Of a DNA stretch of 33,493 nt, positions 1-7,483 are shown piece by piece; position 1 is the stretch's first letter, and each line of letters begins with the position of its first letter. The position numbers and the translations under genes were made by a program. The notes under the pieces were generated by a model. It was not told the DNA's origin. It searched no databases and saw only the letters and a program-made list of their open reading frames with translations. Source of the DNA: Clostridia bacterium (GTDB lineage Bacteria; Bacillota; Clostridia; Oscillospirales; CAG-272); contig JAFTMJ010000006.1 in the NCBI GenBank assembly GCA_017452475.1, positions 1 to 33,493 on the forward strand, read 5' to 3'.

Positions 1-20
1 ATCTCGCTACACTCGATGTG

Positions 21-148
21 AAATGAAATAAATCCCCTCACGCCCGCAGGCATTTCACTCGCCAAAGGCGAATTTCACGCACAAAGTGCATTTCACAAAT
101 CCCGAAAGGGATTTATTTCGTTGCGTAGTGTCCTTAAGGGCGCTACGC
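21..148. repeat. Hairpin-chain interspersed repeat, copy 1
   Basis: A MITE-like, non-coding element. The 12-bp arm GAAATAAATCCC (25-36) is perfectly inverted at 108-119. Between the arms are short hairpins separated by the linker ATTTCAC: TCGCC-aaa-GGCGA (59-71), GCAC-aaa-GTGC (79-89) and AAATCCC-gaaa-GGGATTT (97-114). A further hairpin GCGTAG...CTACGC spans 123-148. A second copy with the same layout but different stem sequences lies at 14421-14553. Both copies sit just downstream of a minus-strand gene. There is no ORF inside. Its function is unknown. Confidence 0.75.
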
Positions 149-168
149 TAATGCGACAGCTCATTTTA

Positions 169-774
169 TTATTCAATTCCCAAGGCTTCCTTCTCATCCC
201 CCGAAAGGTCGTAGGGGATGGAGGTATCGTCCTTACGGTGGAGGACAAGGGTAGACTTGTCACCAACGGAAATGTCAATGCCCCCAAGAACCATTTTAAC
301 GCTTAGGGTGTCGGTGGAAAAGTTAACGCCCGAAAACTCCAGCTTGTAGTAGCGGTAGTTAAAGGTTTCCTCCTCGGCAAGGATTTTTGGCTTGTAGGTG
401 TTGCCGTTTGCATCCTCCAGCTCGTAATGAATGTTCTTTTCATCAAAGTCGGGGTAGGATTGCTTAACCTCATCAATGTGGCGGATGTTGTAGCGCACAT
501 TAACCTGCAAATATCCCGCCTTTTTCATATATACCAAGGAATATGCCCACACAGCGCCATTTTCCGAAAACTCGTCATTTACGGCGTGGGTGCGGATGTC
601 ACTATCCTCCTTATAAGCCTCCTTGAAGGCAGGGGAGATAATGGTTTTTTCAAGGGACTTGTGGGACGCCTGGCACATTCTGAAAATAAGTGCCGCAATA
701 AAGGCGAACAGGGCGACGGTCAAAACAATTTTGATAACTGTGCCCACACGCTTAAAGGTGGTTTTTTCCTCCAT
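169..774 (-). CDS. Membrane-anchored protein of unknown function
   Basis: I do not recognise this 201-aa protein. Residues 1-10 are short and charged. Residues 11-32 form one hydrophobic membrane segment (VIKIVLTVALFAFIAALIF). The rest is a polar domain rich in beta-type sequence, with segments such as YLQVNVRYNIRHIDEV and YKLEFSGVNFSTDTLSVKMVL. This suggests a single-pass protein with a C-terminal beta-sandwich-like domain outside the membrane. The start has a good ribosome binding site (TTAGGAG, about 6 nt before ATG) and lies behind a sigma-A-like promoter. It is divergent from yceD and appears to be monocistronic. The hairpin-chain repeat follows its stop codon. No catalytic motif is visible. 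Confidence 0.7.
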   Translation of the reverse strand: MEEKTTFKRVGTVIKIVLTVALFAFIAALIFRMCQASHKSLEKTIISPAFKEAYKEDSDIRTHAVNDEFSENGAVWAYSLVYMKKAGYLQVNVRYNIRHIDEVKQSYPDFDEKNIHYELEDANGNTYKPKILAEEETFNYRYYKLEFSGVNFSTDTLSVKMVLGGIDISVGDKSTLVLHRKDDTSIPYDLSGDEKEALGIE

Positions 775-804
775 AAATGCTCCTAATTCAAGATTTCTTG
801 TACT

Positions 805-833
805 ATTTTATCATATATTTATGAACCTTTCAA
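805..833 (-). promoter_or_regulatory. Sigma-A promoter for the membrane-anchored protein gene
   Basis: On the minus strand, TTGAAA (828-833) is followed by a 17-nt spacer and TAAAAT (805-810). It points at the gene starting at 774 and is back to back with the yceD promoter. Confidence 0.6.
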
Positions 834-850
834 GAATTTTGAAAAAATAC

Positions 851-879
851 TTGACAAAATAATATTTTTTGTTTATAAT
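851..879 (+). promoter_or_regulatory. Sigma-A promoter for yceD-rpmF
   Basis: A consensus TTGACA (851-856), a 17-nt spacer and a consensus TATAAT (874-879) lie about 35 nt before the yceD start. Perfect hexamers fit a strongly expressed ribosome-related operon. Confidence 0.8.
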
Positions 880-914
880 ATCTAACTGTAAAATATTGCG
901 ATAGGAGAGAACGG

Positions 915-1439
915 ATGGTTTTAGATTTATCGTCACTTTTGAGTGGAAAAAGCTCAAGGCTTGATTTTGAGTATGAAATTACCCAAGAGGATGAGGAAAA
1001 TGCTATATTACCACCCGATGATGTTTCTTTCACAGCACCTGTGCGTGTTAAGGGATATGTAACCGACAATGCGGGATATATGTCACTTAAGGCAAGCGCG
1101 GAGATTGACTATAAGTCACGCTGTGCAAGATGTCTGGAGGATATTTTTGGCACATTTATCCTTGAATTCAATCGCACTGTGGCTACCTTGGGCACTCTAC
1201 AGGATGAGGCAAACGACGAATATGTTGTTGTCAAAAACGGTATCTTGGACATCGACCGTGAGTTAGTAGAGGATTTAATGCTCGAGTTTCCGCCAAAGCT
1301 CCTGTGTAAAGAGGAATGCGCAGGTCTTTGTCCAAAATGCGGCAAAAGCCTTAATTTTGGTGAGTGTGGTTGCCCGAAGAAAAAAGAAATTGACCCTCGC
1401 TTAGCAATTTTACAAAAACTACTTGAAAATGATGAATAA
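915..1439 (+). CDS. yceD: YceD/DUF177 family 50S biogenesis protein
   Basis: This 174-aa protein belongs to the YceD (YlbN, DUF177) family, which is linked to accumulation of 23S rRNA and the large ribosomal subunit in the cytoplasm. Its signature is visible: a mid-protein CARC motif (residues 70-73) in the context SRCARCLED, and a C-terminal cysteine cluster (CKEECAGLCPKCGKSLNFGECGC) that likely binds zinc. The length is normal for the family. The start follows a GGAGAG ribosome binding site. It is directly followed by rpmF, the classic arrangement in most bacteria. I see no plsX or fab genes after rpmF, which differs from the Escherichia coli layout. Confidence 0.92.
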   Translation: MVLDLSSLLSGKSSRLDFEYEITQEDEENAILPPDDVSFTAPVRVKGYVTDNAGYMSLKASAEIDYKSRCARCLEDIFGTFILEFNRTVATLGTLQDEANDEYVVVKNGILDIDRELVEDLMLEFPPKLLCKEECAGLCPKCGKSLNFGECGCPKKKEIDPRLAILQKLLENDE

Positions 1440-1451
1440 TTGTAGTATAAT
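1423..1451 (+). promoter_or_regulatory. Internal promoter for rpmF
   Basis: TTGAAA (1423-1428) overlaps the last codons of yceD. After a 17-nt spacer comes TATAAT (1446-1451), preceded by TG as in an extended -10 element. It would let rpmF be transcribed separately from yceD. Confidence 0.5.
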
Positions 1452-1489
1452 ACTTTAGAAATATTGTTTAACACAGGAGGTTATGCAAC

Positions 1490-1675
1490 ATGGCAGTACC
1501 AAAGAGAAAGCAGTCTCATTCCCGTACAAACCTTAGAAGATCCAACAACTCTAAGCTCACAGCTCCTACAATGGCAAAGTGCAAGCAGTGTGGTGAATAC
1601 AACCTCACACACCGCGTATGCTCTGAGTGTGGCTACTACGACGGAAAAGAGATCGTAAAGAAGGAAAACGCATAA
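1490..1675 (+). CDS. rpmF: 50S ribosomal protein L32
   Basis: This is the 61-aa bL32 protein of the large ribosomal subunit. The N-terminus MAVPKRKQSHSRTNLRRSN is diagnostic for the family. Two CxxC pairs (KCKQCG and VCSECG) form the zinc-ribbon type of L32. The length is typical. A strong AGGAGG ribosome binding site precedes the ATG, and a rho-independent terminator follows the stop. It is co-transcribed with yceD and probably also read from the internal promoter at 1423-1451. Confidence 0.97.
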   Translation: MAVPKRKQSHSRTNLRRSNNSKLTAPTMAKCKQCGEYNLTHRVCSECGYYDGKEIVKKENA

Positions 1676-1686
1676 GTGAAGTAAAT

Positions 1687-1709
1687 GGGGTGCAAATAGC
1701 ACCCCTTTT
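1687..1709 (+). terminator. Rho-independent terminator after rpmF
   Basis: The stem GGGGTGC (1687-1693) and GCACCCC (1699-1705) encloses a 5-nt loop and is followed by TTTT. Confidence 0.85.
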
Positions 1710-1759
1710 CACTTTTATAAAGAAAAAATCGGACCCTGTGTCTGTTTTTAGGAGGCATT

Positions 1760-2266
1760 ATGAAATATACACCCAAGCATAGTGACATAATTATGCGAAC
1801 GATTTATGGTGGCAACATTGCCTGCGCCCTTGTAATGATGATGCTGGGCACGGGGCTTGTGCGCACTATACTTTTGTCTTTTTCTGTTGTTCTTTTGGCG
1901 GTGGGACTGTTCCTTTTTATAAGGCACGACCTAACAAGCTTTACCTATATTGTTATGGAGAACGAAAAAAGGCTTGACTTTTATGTTGACAGAGCTGTGG
2001 GCAAACGTGGTGCGTATGCGTGCTACTACCCATTAAGCGATGCTGTTTTGATTGAAAAATACGAAAAGGGCACTAAAAAACGGTTGTACAGTGAGTACGG
2101 CAAGGTTTTTGTATATAACTACTGTCACAACCGCTTTACCAAGGACAAATACATTGTTATGTTCCGAAATGACGGCTACTTTGATGCGGTTGTTATAGAG
2201 CTTGACACGGGCTGTTATGAATACTTAAAAAAGGGCATTGAGGCTTCAAAAAGAGAACAGGAATAA
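1760..2266 (+). CDS. Small two-helix membrane protein, function unknown
   Basis: I do not recognise this 168-aa protein. Two adjacent hydrophobic segments (about residues 17-36 and 38-54) form a membrane hairpin, followed by a soluble domain of roughly 110 residues. That domain reads as alternating beta strands (FTYIVMENEKRLDFYVDRAV, KDKYIVMFRNDGYFDAVVIEL). The overall shape recalls small bacterial proteins with a PH-like or YcxB-like cytoplasmic domain after a helical hairpin, but no family motif is clear. The start follows AGGAGG with 6-nt spacing. It is bounded by the rpmF terminator upstream and its own terminator downstream. No separate promoter is obvious, so read-through from rpmF is possible. 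Confidence 0.72.
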   Translation: MKYTPKHSDIIMRTIYGGNIACALVMMMLGTGLVRTILLSFSVVLLAVGLFLFIRHDLTSFTYIVMENEKRLDFYVDRAVGKRGAYACYYPLSDAVLIEKYEKGTKKRLYSEYGKVFVYNYCHNRFTKDKYIVMFRNDGYFDAVVIELDTGCYEYLKKGIEASKREQE

Positions 2267-2287
2267 GCAGGCTTTCACCTGCTTTTC
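2266..2287 (+). terminator. Rho-independent terminator
   Basis: The stem AGCAGG (2266-2271) and CCTGCT (2278-2283) is followed by a T-rich tract. It closes the transcript of the two-helix membrane protein. Confidence 0.7.
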
Positions 2288-2333
2288 TTTTTGTGCAAGT
2301 TTTACAAAAATAAAAAAGGTTTAGCTATTTAAG

Positions 2334-2362
2334 TTGACAGATGAAATAAATAATGGTAATAT
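2334..2362 (+). promoter_or_regulatory. Sigma-A promoter for the secreted DUF4886 protein
   Basis: TTGACA (2334-2339), a 17-nt spacer and TAATAT (2357-2362) lie 35 nt before the ATG at 2397, which has an AAGGAGAGAG ribosome binding site. Confidence 0.7.
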
Positions 2363-2396
2363 GTACATATAGGTTAATATAAAAAGGAGAGAGAAA

Positions 2397-5273
2397 ATGA
2401 AGAAGAAAATTACTTTGTTCTTAGCTCTTGCGGCGGTTCTTTGCTGTATGTTTGCCTTGGCGGTTAATGCTGAGTGTGCAGAGCATACGGATTATTGGAC
2501 TGTTACCACAGGACAGGGCGGCTATCTTGGTAAGATAGAGGCTGTTAACATTTGCCCCGATTGCGGAAAAACCCTGGCGTTTGAGGAAATTGACGCCTTG
2601 TTTGAAACCTTGGGCTATTCCTATAATGAAAATGGCGGCGGTATTACACAGCACTATGCCGCTAACAGGAGCGCTATTGCAAGGTATGAGGAGCTGACAG
2701 GGGAAAGGGTTAGGTTTGGCGCAGTTGCGGCAACAAGAAACCACGTTGAGAGCAATCCTCTTGATGAAAACGGCAACCCCATTAGCGAAAAGGTAAAGGC
2801 GGTTGAATTTACTGATACCAAATATGATGTGTTTGATGTTATAGTTAACGGAATTCCCGATGAGTACAAGGGAACAACTGAGGTTATTTGCTGTGCTTAT
2901 ATTATTGCGGGCGGTGAAATTACCTATATTGACAACGGCGTTGAAAAGCTAAACGCTTCAGCTGCCACATTTGAGGCTGTGACTGACAAGGTTGACAACA
3001 ATGTGGAGGAAGCACCGAGTGTTAATACCTACAAAATTATAAACGGTATTAAGTACAAGGTTTTGTCCGTTACCGATATGGGCCTTGTAAAATACGCTTA
3101 CTATAATTCGGATAGCAATTCTAACATATGCACCTATGATACCTCCGGTACATATTTTAAGTACTTTGCGACAAAGAAGTTTTTAAAGAGTGATCTTCCA
3201 AACGGCACAATTATTAATGTGGCAGAGGGCTATATGTACCGCCCCGAGGGCTGGAGGGATGGCGTAAGACAAGGCTCAAGACCTAATCCTACAACCGAAT
3301 GCGTAGTGGTTGATGATAACTGGTGGGGCACATACAACAATACAAAGGCATTTAACATTTCATATTCACCGACAGCATCAAAGTTTGATGAGAGTGTAAC
3401 CCTTGAGGACATAGCGGCGGTTTTCCAAATTTATGTTCCTGTAAGTGCGGTTGATGATTCAACAGGCATTATAATTCCTCCTGTTGGAGATGTGGAAAAG
3501 CCATTTGACCCAACAGAGGACAAGGAAAAGCAGAGCTGGGACGCTGACGGTGCGCTGAAGATTTTGGCAATCGGCAACAGCTTCTCTGTTGATAGCATGC
3601 AATACATTTATCAAGTGGCAGAGGCTGCCGGTGTTGAAAAGATTGTTCTTGGCAACCTATACATAGGTGGCTGCACGCTTGCAACACATCTTAGTAACGC
3701 AACAAACGACAGTGGTGCGTACACCTATTATACAAATACAAACGGTACTTGGGAAACTACGGGTGGATACAAAATCAGCACCGCCGTTAAGAGCGATGAC
3801 TGGGATTTCATTTCCTTCCAGCAGGCAAGCGGATACAGCGGAATTGCTGATTCATATGATGACTTAGAGGCTTTGATTAAGATTGTTGAGCCGATGAACC
3901 CAAGCGCACGCCTTGTATGGCATATGACTTGGGCATATCAGCAGAATTCGGGACACAGTGACTTTAGTAAGTACGGTAAAGATCAGATGACAATGTACAA
4001 TGCTATTGTTAATGCGGTTAAGACAAAGATTTTGACAAACGGCAGCATTGAGATTGTAATTCCTGTAGGTACTGCAATTCAAAACGCAAGAACCTCCTAT
4101 GTGGGTGACACACTAACCCGTGACGGCTACCACTTGACTGAGGATTTTGGCAGATATATTGGTTCTCTTGCCTTTGTTAAGGCGCTTACCGGCTTGTCAA
4201 TTGACGGTATTAGCTATAAGCCAAGCGGAGTTGACGCAAGCGAGGCGCTAATAGCTATTGAGGCTGTAAACAATGCTAATAAAAAGCCTTACGAGGTTAC
4301 AAGCTCTGCGTATGCTGAGGTTCCCGAGGAGGAAGAGCTTGTTCTTGTTGAGTATTTGGATTGGATTGCGGGTGGATATTGGAATTCAAGTGATTCATCT
4401 AGGCATTCCGAAAGGATAACAGATGCTTCCAATTCGCCGAGCTTCTGGGTGACAAGAACATTTACAAGGCAGCAGCTCCCTGTTGGCTCAAAAATAGTAA
4501 TAGCCTCCGGCTGGCAATATCGCCCCGATGCTTGGGTTACCTTTGGAGTGAAGAACTCAAACCGACCGAATAATGTAACAAAACAAACAGTTATAATTGA
4601 CGAGGCGTGGTGGGGTAACTTTACCGTGCGCGGCTTTAACATTTCCAAGACCTCAAGCGTCAATATTAAAGAAATGACAGAGGCGGATATTAACGCAATA
4701 TTCCAAATTTATGTTCCGCAGTCCGCTTTGCAGTACAACCAGTCCCCAGGAGGTGACAGCGGCGAAACAGACACACCCGAAATACCTGACACACCCGTAA
4801 CAGATGGCACTATCAGCAGTGACAAGTGCGTAGATGAGGCAACTGTGATTAACGGCGTGGAGTACAGGGCGCTAAAGCTGGATGTGCTTGGCCTTATGGA
4901 AAAGACCTATTATTTCAGCAAGGAATCAACAGGAGCAGTCGCTGGTGATGAAATGTCAAGAAGATACTTCGCAACAGTTAAGTTTGATGAGAGTATTCTT
5001 ATAAATGGCGCGGTTATTTGGATTGATAACGGTTGGATGTATCGCCCTGAGGGTTGGGTTGGAGAAAGTCTTACCCCCGAGTCCTCAAGACCCGCCGAGG
5101 TAACTGACGAATACACAACAATAACGGATAAATGGCATGGCGACTTTACTGTAAGAGCCTTTAACATTGCAAAGCAGGGAAAGCCGTTCCTTGATGAAGA
5201 GGGAATTGACACCGCAGAAGAGGTGTATGAGCATTTTAAGATTTATATTCCTGTAGATAAGATTGAAGAGTAA
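2397..5273 (+). CDS. Secreted DUF4886 (SGNH-like) protein with three repeat domains
   Basis: This is a 958-aa exported protein. Residues 1-25 are a signal peptide ending VNA, with cleavage likely before ECAEH. Residues about 26-200 form an N-terminal region with a CPDCG pair. A central DUF4886 SGNH-hydrolase-like domain (about 385-640) carries GNSFS (Ser395), a GGC glycine block, QQASG, and DGYH (Asp576, His579), all fitting an esterase or deacetylase site. It is flanked by three copies of one repeat (about 210-348, 647-774 and 817-953). Each copy has YRPEGW or YRPDAW (from Tyr281, Tyr708 and Tyr882), an SRP or NRP motif, WWG or WHG, FNI and an I-Y-V/I-P end. The repeats are probably binding or wall-associated modules. 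There is no LPXTG or dockerin. The substrate is unknown; an acylated polysaccharide is plausible. Confidence 0.8.
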   Translation: MKKKITLFLALAAVLCCMFALAVNAECAEHTDYWTVTTGQGGYLGKIEAVNICPDCGKTLAFEEIDALFETLGYSYNENGGGITQHYAANRSAIARYEELTGERVRFGAVAATRNHVESNPLDENGNPISEKVKAVEFTDTKYDVFDVIVNGIPDEYKGTTEVICCAYIIAGGEITYIDNGVEKLNASAATFEAVTDKVDNNVEEAPSVNTYKIINGIKYKVLSVTDMGLVKYAYYNSDSNSNICTYDTSGTYFKYFATKKFLKSDLPNGTIINVAEGYMYRPEGWRDGVRQGSRPNPTTECVVVDDNWWGTYNNTKAFNISYSPTASKFDESVTLEDIAAVFQIYVPVSAVDDSTGIIIPPVGDVEKPFDPTEDKEKQSWDADGALKILAIGNSFSVDSMQYIYQVAEAAGVEKIVLGNLYIGGCTLATHLSNATNDSGAYTYYTNTNGTWETTGGYKISTAVKSDDWDFISFQQASGYSGIADSYDDLEALIKIVEPMNPSARLVWHMTWAYQQNSGHSDFSKYGKDQMTMYNAIVNAVKTKILTNGSIEIVIPVGTAIQNARTSYVGDTLTRDGYHLTEDFGRYIGSLAFVKALTGLSIDGISYKPSGVDASEALIAIEAVNNANKKPYEVTSSAYAEVPEEEELVLVEYLDWIAGGYWNSSDSSRHSERITDASNSPSFWVTRTFTRQQLPVGSKIVIASGWQYRPDAWVTFGVKNSNRPNNVTKQTVIIDEAWWGNFTVRGFNISKTSSVNIKEMTEADINAIFQIYVPQSALQYNQSPGGDSGETDTPEIPDTPVTDGTISSDKCVDEATVINGVEYRALKLDVLGLMEKTYYFSKESTGAVAGDEMSRRYFATVKFDESILINGAVIWIDNGWMYRPEGWVGESLTPESSRPAEVTDEYTTITDKWHGDFTVRAFNIAKQGKPFLDEEGIDTAEEVYEHFKIYIPVDKIEE

Positions 5274-5286
5274 GGAGGTTAGAATA

Positions 5287-5442
5287 ATGAAAAAGTATAT
5301 TGAGCCCGCATACATTGTAGAGGGCGTTGAAACAAAAGATGTTATTTTGTCCTCCTCAATTAAGGACGCGGGAGAGGCAACTGTTGGCACCGTTACAGGT
5401 GACAAGGGCATATTTGAAACCCTATTCGGAGAAATACTATAA
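5287..5442 (+). CDS. Small 51-aa peptide, function unknown
   Basis: This short gene lies 13 nt after the DUF4886 stop and has a very strong TAAGGAGG site 6 nt before its ATG. The peptide begins MKKYIEPAYIVEGVETKDVI, then has a Ser-rich SSS and a Gly/Thr-rich middle, and ends in a hydrophobic IFETLFGEIL. It has no signal peptide, membrane helix or Cys. The Lys/Tyr start followed by an acidic Val/Ile-rich leader-like half resembles short MKKY-type peptides that I recall from other gut bacteria, but I cannot name the family. It shares a transcript with the secreted protein and ends at a terminator. It could be a peptide precursor or a small structural protein. A chance ORF is less likely given the ribosome binding site and placement. 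Confidence 0.6.
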   Translation: MKKYIEPAYIVEGVETKDVILSSSIKDAGEATVGTVTGDKGIFETLFGEIL

Positions 5443-5445
5443 AAC

Positions 5446-5481
5446 AAAAAGGCTTTCGCGCTTAAGTGCGAAAGCCTTTTT
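5446..5481. terminator. Bidirectional rho-independent terminator
   Basis: A 14-bp perfect stem (5446-5459 with 5468-5481) carries an A-run on the left and a T-run on the right. It can end both the plus-strand DUF4886/peptide transcript and the minus-strand NUDIX transcript, whose stop lies at 5486. Confidence 0.9.
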
Positions 5482-5485
5482 AAAT

Positions 5486-5953
5486 TTAAGGTTTTTTCTT
5501 AAATGTATTGTTTTCAGTAGCCTCACCGAAGCGACCCTTGATAAACTTAAGCGCCTCTGTAAAGATAAGCTTATCGTTTTCAAAGGTGTGGTCAAAGGGA
5601 AACTCATCCTCAAAGAACCAATGAAAGGCGGAAATTTCCTCGGGCTGTGGCACCACATATGCCCTTGTTGTAAGGGCGGTGAAGTACACAACCTTTTTTT
5701 CTGTGTTTTTCCGCTTGCCGATTAGGTATACGGACTCCATTCTAAAGCCGTTTTCAATCCTTACATCGATGCCTGTTTCCTCCTTGGTTTCACGAATAGC
5801 CGTTTGGTATTCGTTCTCACCCTGTTCAACGTGACCCTTGGGGAATGACCAAAAATCAGTATATTTGTTTTTAATCAAAAGAACGGCATATTTGCCCCTT
5901 GCTTTACGGAAAATAACCGTGCCGCAGGACTTTTCATACTTCATTTGAGTCAT
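5486..5953 (-). CDS. NUDIX hydrolase, Ap4A-hydrolase-like
   Basis: This 155-aa cytoplasmic protein has a complete NUDIX box at residues 40-62 (from GHVEQGENE to RETKEETGI, matching Gx5Ex7REUxEExGU). The N-terminal KYEKSCGTVIFR, the WSFPKGHVE turn and the size fit bis(5'-nucleosyl)-tetraphosphatase-like NUDIX enzymes, which cleave dinucleoside polyphosphates. The C-terminal 15 residues are polar and extend slightly past the usual fold. It is the last gene of the minus-strand run, 14 nt after the ABC ATPase stop, and ends at a strong bidirectional terminator. Substrate choice within the superfamily cannot be settled from sequence alone. Confidence 0.85.
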   Translation of the reverse strand: MTQMKYEKSCGTVIFRKARGKYAVLLIKNKYTDFWSFPKGHVEQGENEYQTAIRETKEETGIDVRIENGFRMESVYLIGKRKNTEKKVVYFTALTTRAYVVPQPEEISAFHWFFEDEFPFDHTFENDKLIFTEALKFIKGRFGEATENNTFKKKP

Positions 5954-5967
5954 CTCCCTTCATAGAA

Positions 5968-6807
5968 TTAAAGAACAGCCTTTAAGAACTGAATAGTTCT
6001 TGGATTTTGCGGGTTGTCGAAAATCTCGGCGGGGGTGCCTTGCTCTGCGATAATGCCGCTATCCATAAATAGGACACGGTTGGCAACCTCACGGGCAAAG
6101 CCCATTTCGTGGGTAACGATAAGCATTGTCATACCCTCGTTTGCAACCTCCTTGATAAGGTCCAAAACCTCGCCAACCATTTCGGGGTCAAGGGCGGAGG
6201 TTGGCTCGTCAAAGAGAATAACCTGTGGGTTCATTGCAAGGGCGCGGACAATTGCCACACGCTGCTTCTGACCGCCTGAAAGGGTGGAGGGGTACACATC
6301 TGCCTTGTCCTCCAAGCCAATGCGCTTCAAAAGCTTTTCTGCATTTGCACGGGCATTTTCAACAATTTCTGCCTTTGTTTGAGTAATTTTAATAAGCTCT
6401 TTTTTGTTTTTTCTGAATATGTTTCCAACCTTGGTAAAGAAGTTTTTTCTCTTAGCCTTTTTGATTTTTTTCAATGTGAGGGAAACGGGGGCTAACATTA
6501 TGTTTTCAATAATTGTTTTGTTATTGAAAAGATTGAACTGCTGGAACACCATACCGATTTGCTCACGGTGGATATTAATGTCAACCCTTTGATCGGCTAA
6601 GTCAACATCGTTAAAGAAAATTGAACCGCCGCTTGGGTCCTCCATACAGTTAATGCAACGAAGGAAGGTGGACTTGCCGCAGCCCGAGGGGCCGATAATG
6701 GCAATCTTCTCGCCCTTTTTAATGTCGATATCAACACCCTTTAGCACCTCAAGCTTGCCAAAGGACTTTTTAAGACCGCGCACGGAAAGAATATTATTGT
6801 CGTTCAC
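5968..6807 (-). CDS. glnQ: Polar amino acid ABC transporter ATP-binding protein
   Basis: This 279-aa ATPase powers uptake of an amino acid through the neighbouring permease. Walker A is GPSGCGKS (39-46), the Q-loop is FQQ (88-90), the signature LSGGQ is at 176-180, Walker B ILFDE is at 197-201 and the H-loop His is at 233. The family is usually about 240 aa. Here residues about 112-147 form a very basic extra segment ([10 protein letters not shown]..., [10 protein letters not shown]) in the helical subdomain between the Q-loop and the signature. The start overlaps the permease stop by 14 nt, so the two are likely translationally coupled. The gene symbol denotes the family; the transported amino acid is not known. 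Confidence 0.92.
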   Translation of the reverse strand: MNDNNILSVRGLKKSFGKLEVLKGVDIDIKKGEKIAIIGPSGCGKSTFLRCINCMEDPSGGSIFFNDVDLADQRVDINIHREQIGMVFQQFNLFNNKTIIENIMLAPVSLTLKKIKKAKRKNFFTKVGNIFRKNKKELIKITQTKAEIVENARANAEKLLKRIGLEDKADVYPSTLSGGQKQRVAIVRALAMNPQVILFDEPTSALDPEMVGEVLDLIKEVANEGMTMLIVTHEMGFAREVANRVLFMDSGIIAEQGTPAEIFDNPQNPRTIQFLKAVL

Positions 6808-7480
6808 TCTTCTTCAGCCTCCTTTCCATTAGCTTAACAAGGGCGGCGATGCCTGCAACAAGCACAAGGTAAACCAGCGCCAAGAAAAGATACGGTATTA
6901 CATACTCATATGTAGCGTCACCAATCTGCCTAAATGCCTTTGTAATGTCGACAACGGCAATAAAACTAACGATTGAGGTATCCTTAACAAGAACGATAAA
7001 CTCATTGCCAAGTGTGGGCAAAATGTTCTTGATTGACTGTGGGATAACGATTTTCATCATAGCCATTGCGTAGGGCATACCAAGCGCCCTTGCCGCCTCA
7101 AGCTGACCGATGTCAACGGACTGTATGCCCGAACGCATCATTTCCGAAACATAAGCCGCGCTGTTAAGACCGAAGATAATAACCGCAACAACAACACCGT
7201 CAAGCCTTAGCCCAATGGCAGGCAAGAGAACATAGTAGCCAACAAGGAGCTGAACAACCATTGGCGTGCCCCTAAACAAGGCGACATAGATGTTACAGAT
7301 AACATCTAACACCCTTGGCAGCACCTTATACTTCGGCATAACGCGGACAATTGCTATAACAGTACCGAGCAAAATGCCGATAATCAAACCGAAAACGGCT
7401 ATTTCAGCAGTGGCAAGTAAACCTTCAAGGGCGACCTTATAGCCGCCCTTGGTAATAAAATGTTCAAAAAACAGTTCCAT
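6794..7480 (-). CDS. glnP: Polar amino acid ABC transporter permease
   Basis: This 228-aa inner-membrane permease is of the His/Glu/Gln/Arg opine family. It has about five hydrophobic segments, with the first at residues 15-45. The EAA loop, which docks on the ATPase, reads [20 protein letters not shown]. The family signature [11 protein letters not shown] is present. The length is typical. It lies 3 nt after the stop of the first binding-protein gene and overlaps the ATPase start, giving the order binding protein, permease, ATPase. Only one permease gene is present, so it probably works as a homodimer. Confidence 0.93.
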   Translation of the reverse strand: MELFFEHFITKGGYKVALEGLLATAEIAVFGLIIGILLGTVIAIVRVMPKYKVLPRVLDVICNIYVALFRGTPMVVQLLVGYYVLLPAIGLRLDGVVVAVIIFGLNSAAYVSEMMRSGIQSVDIGQLEAARALGMPYAMAMMKIVIPQSIKNILPTLGNEFIVLVKDTSIVSFIAVVDITKAFRQIGDATYEYVIPYLFLALVYLVLVAGIAALVKLMERRLKKSERQ

Positions 7481-7483
7481 CTA

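Noticed and set aside
1..148. A CRISPR array or tRNA in the left-edge repeat
   Set aside because: Spacing and stem sequences vary and units are too short for CRISPR. No cloverleaf or CCA end can be drawn.
5327..5725. 132-codon plus-strand frame over the terminator
   Set aside because: It crosses a strong bidirectional terminator and the NUDIX gene. The start is inside the 51-aa peptide gene in another frame.
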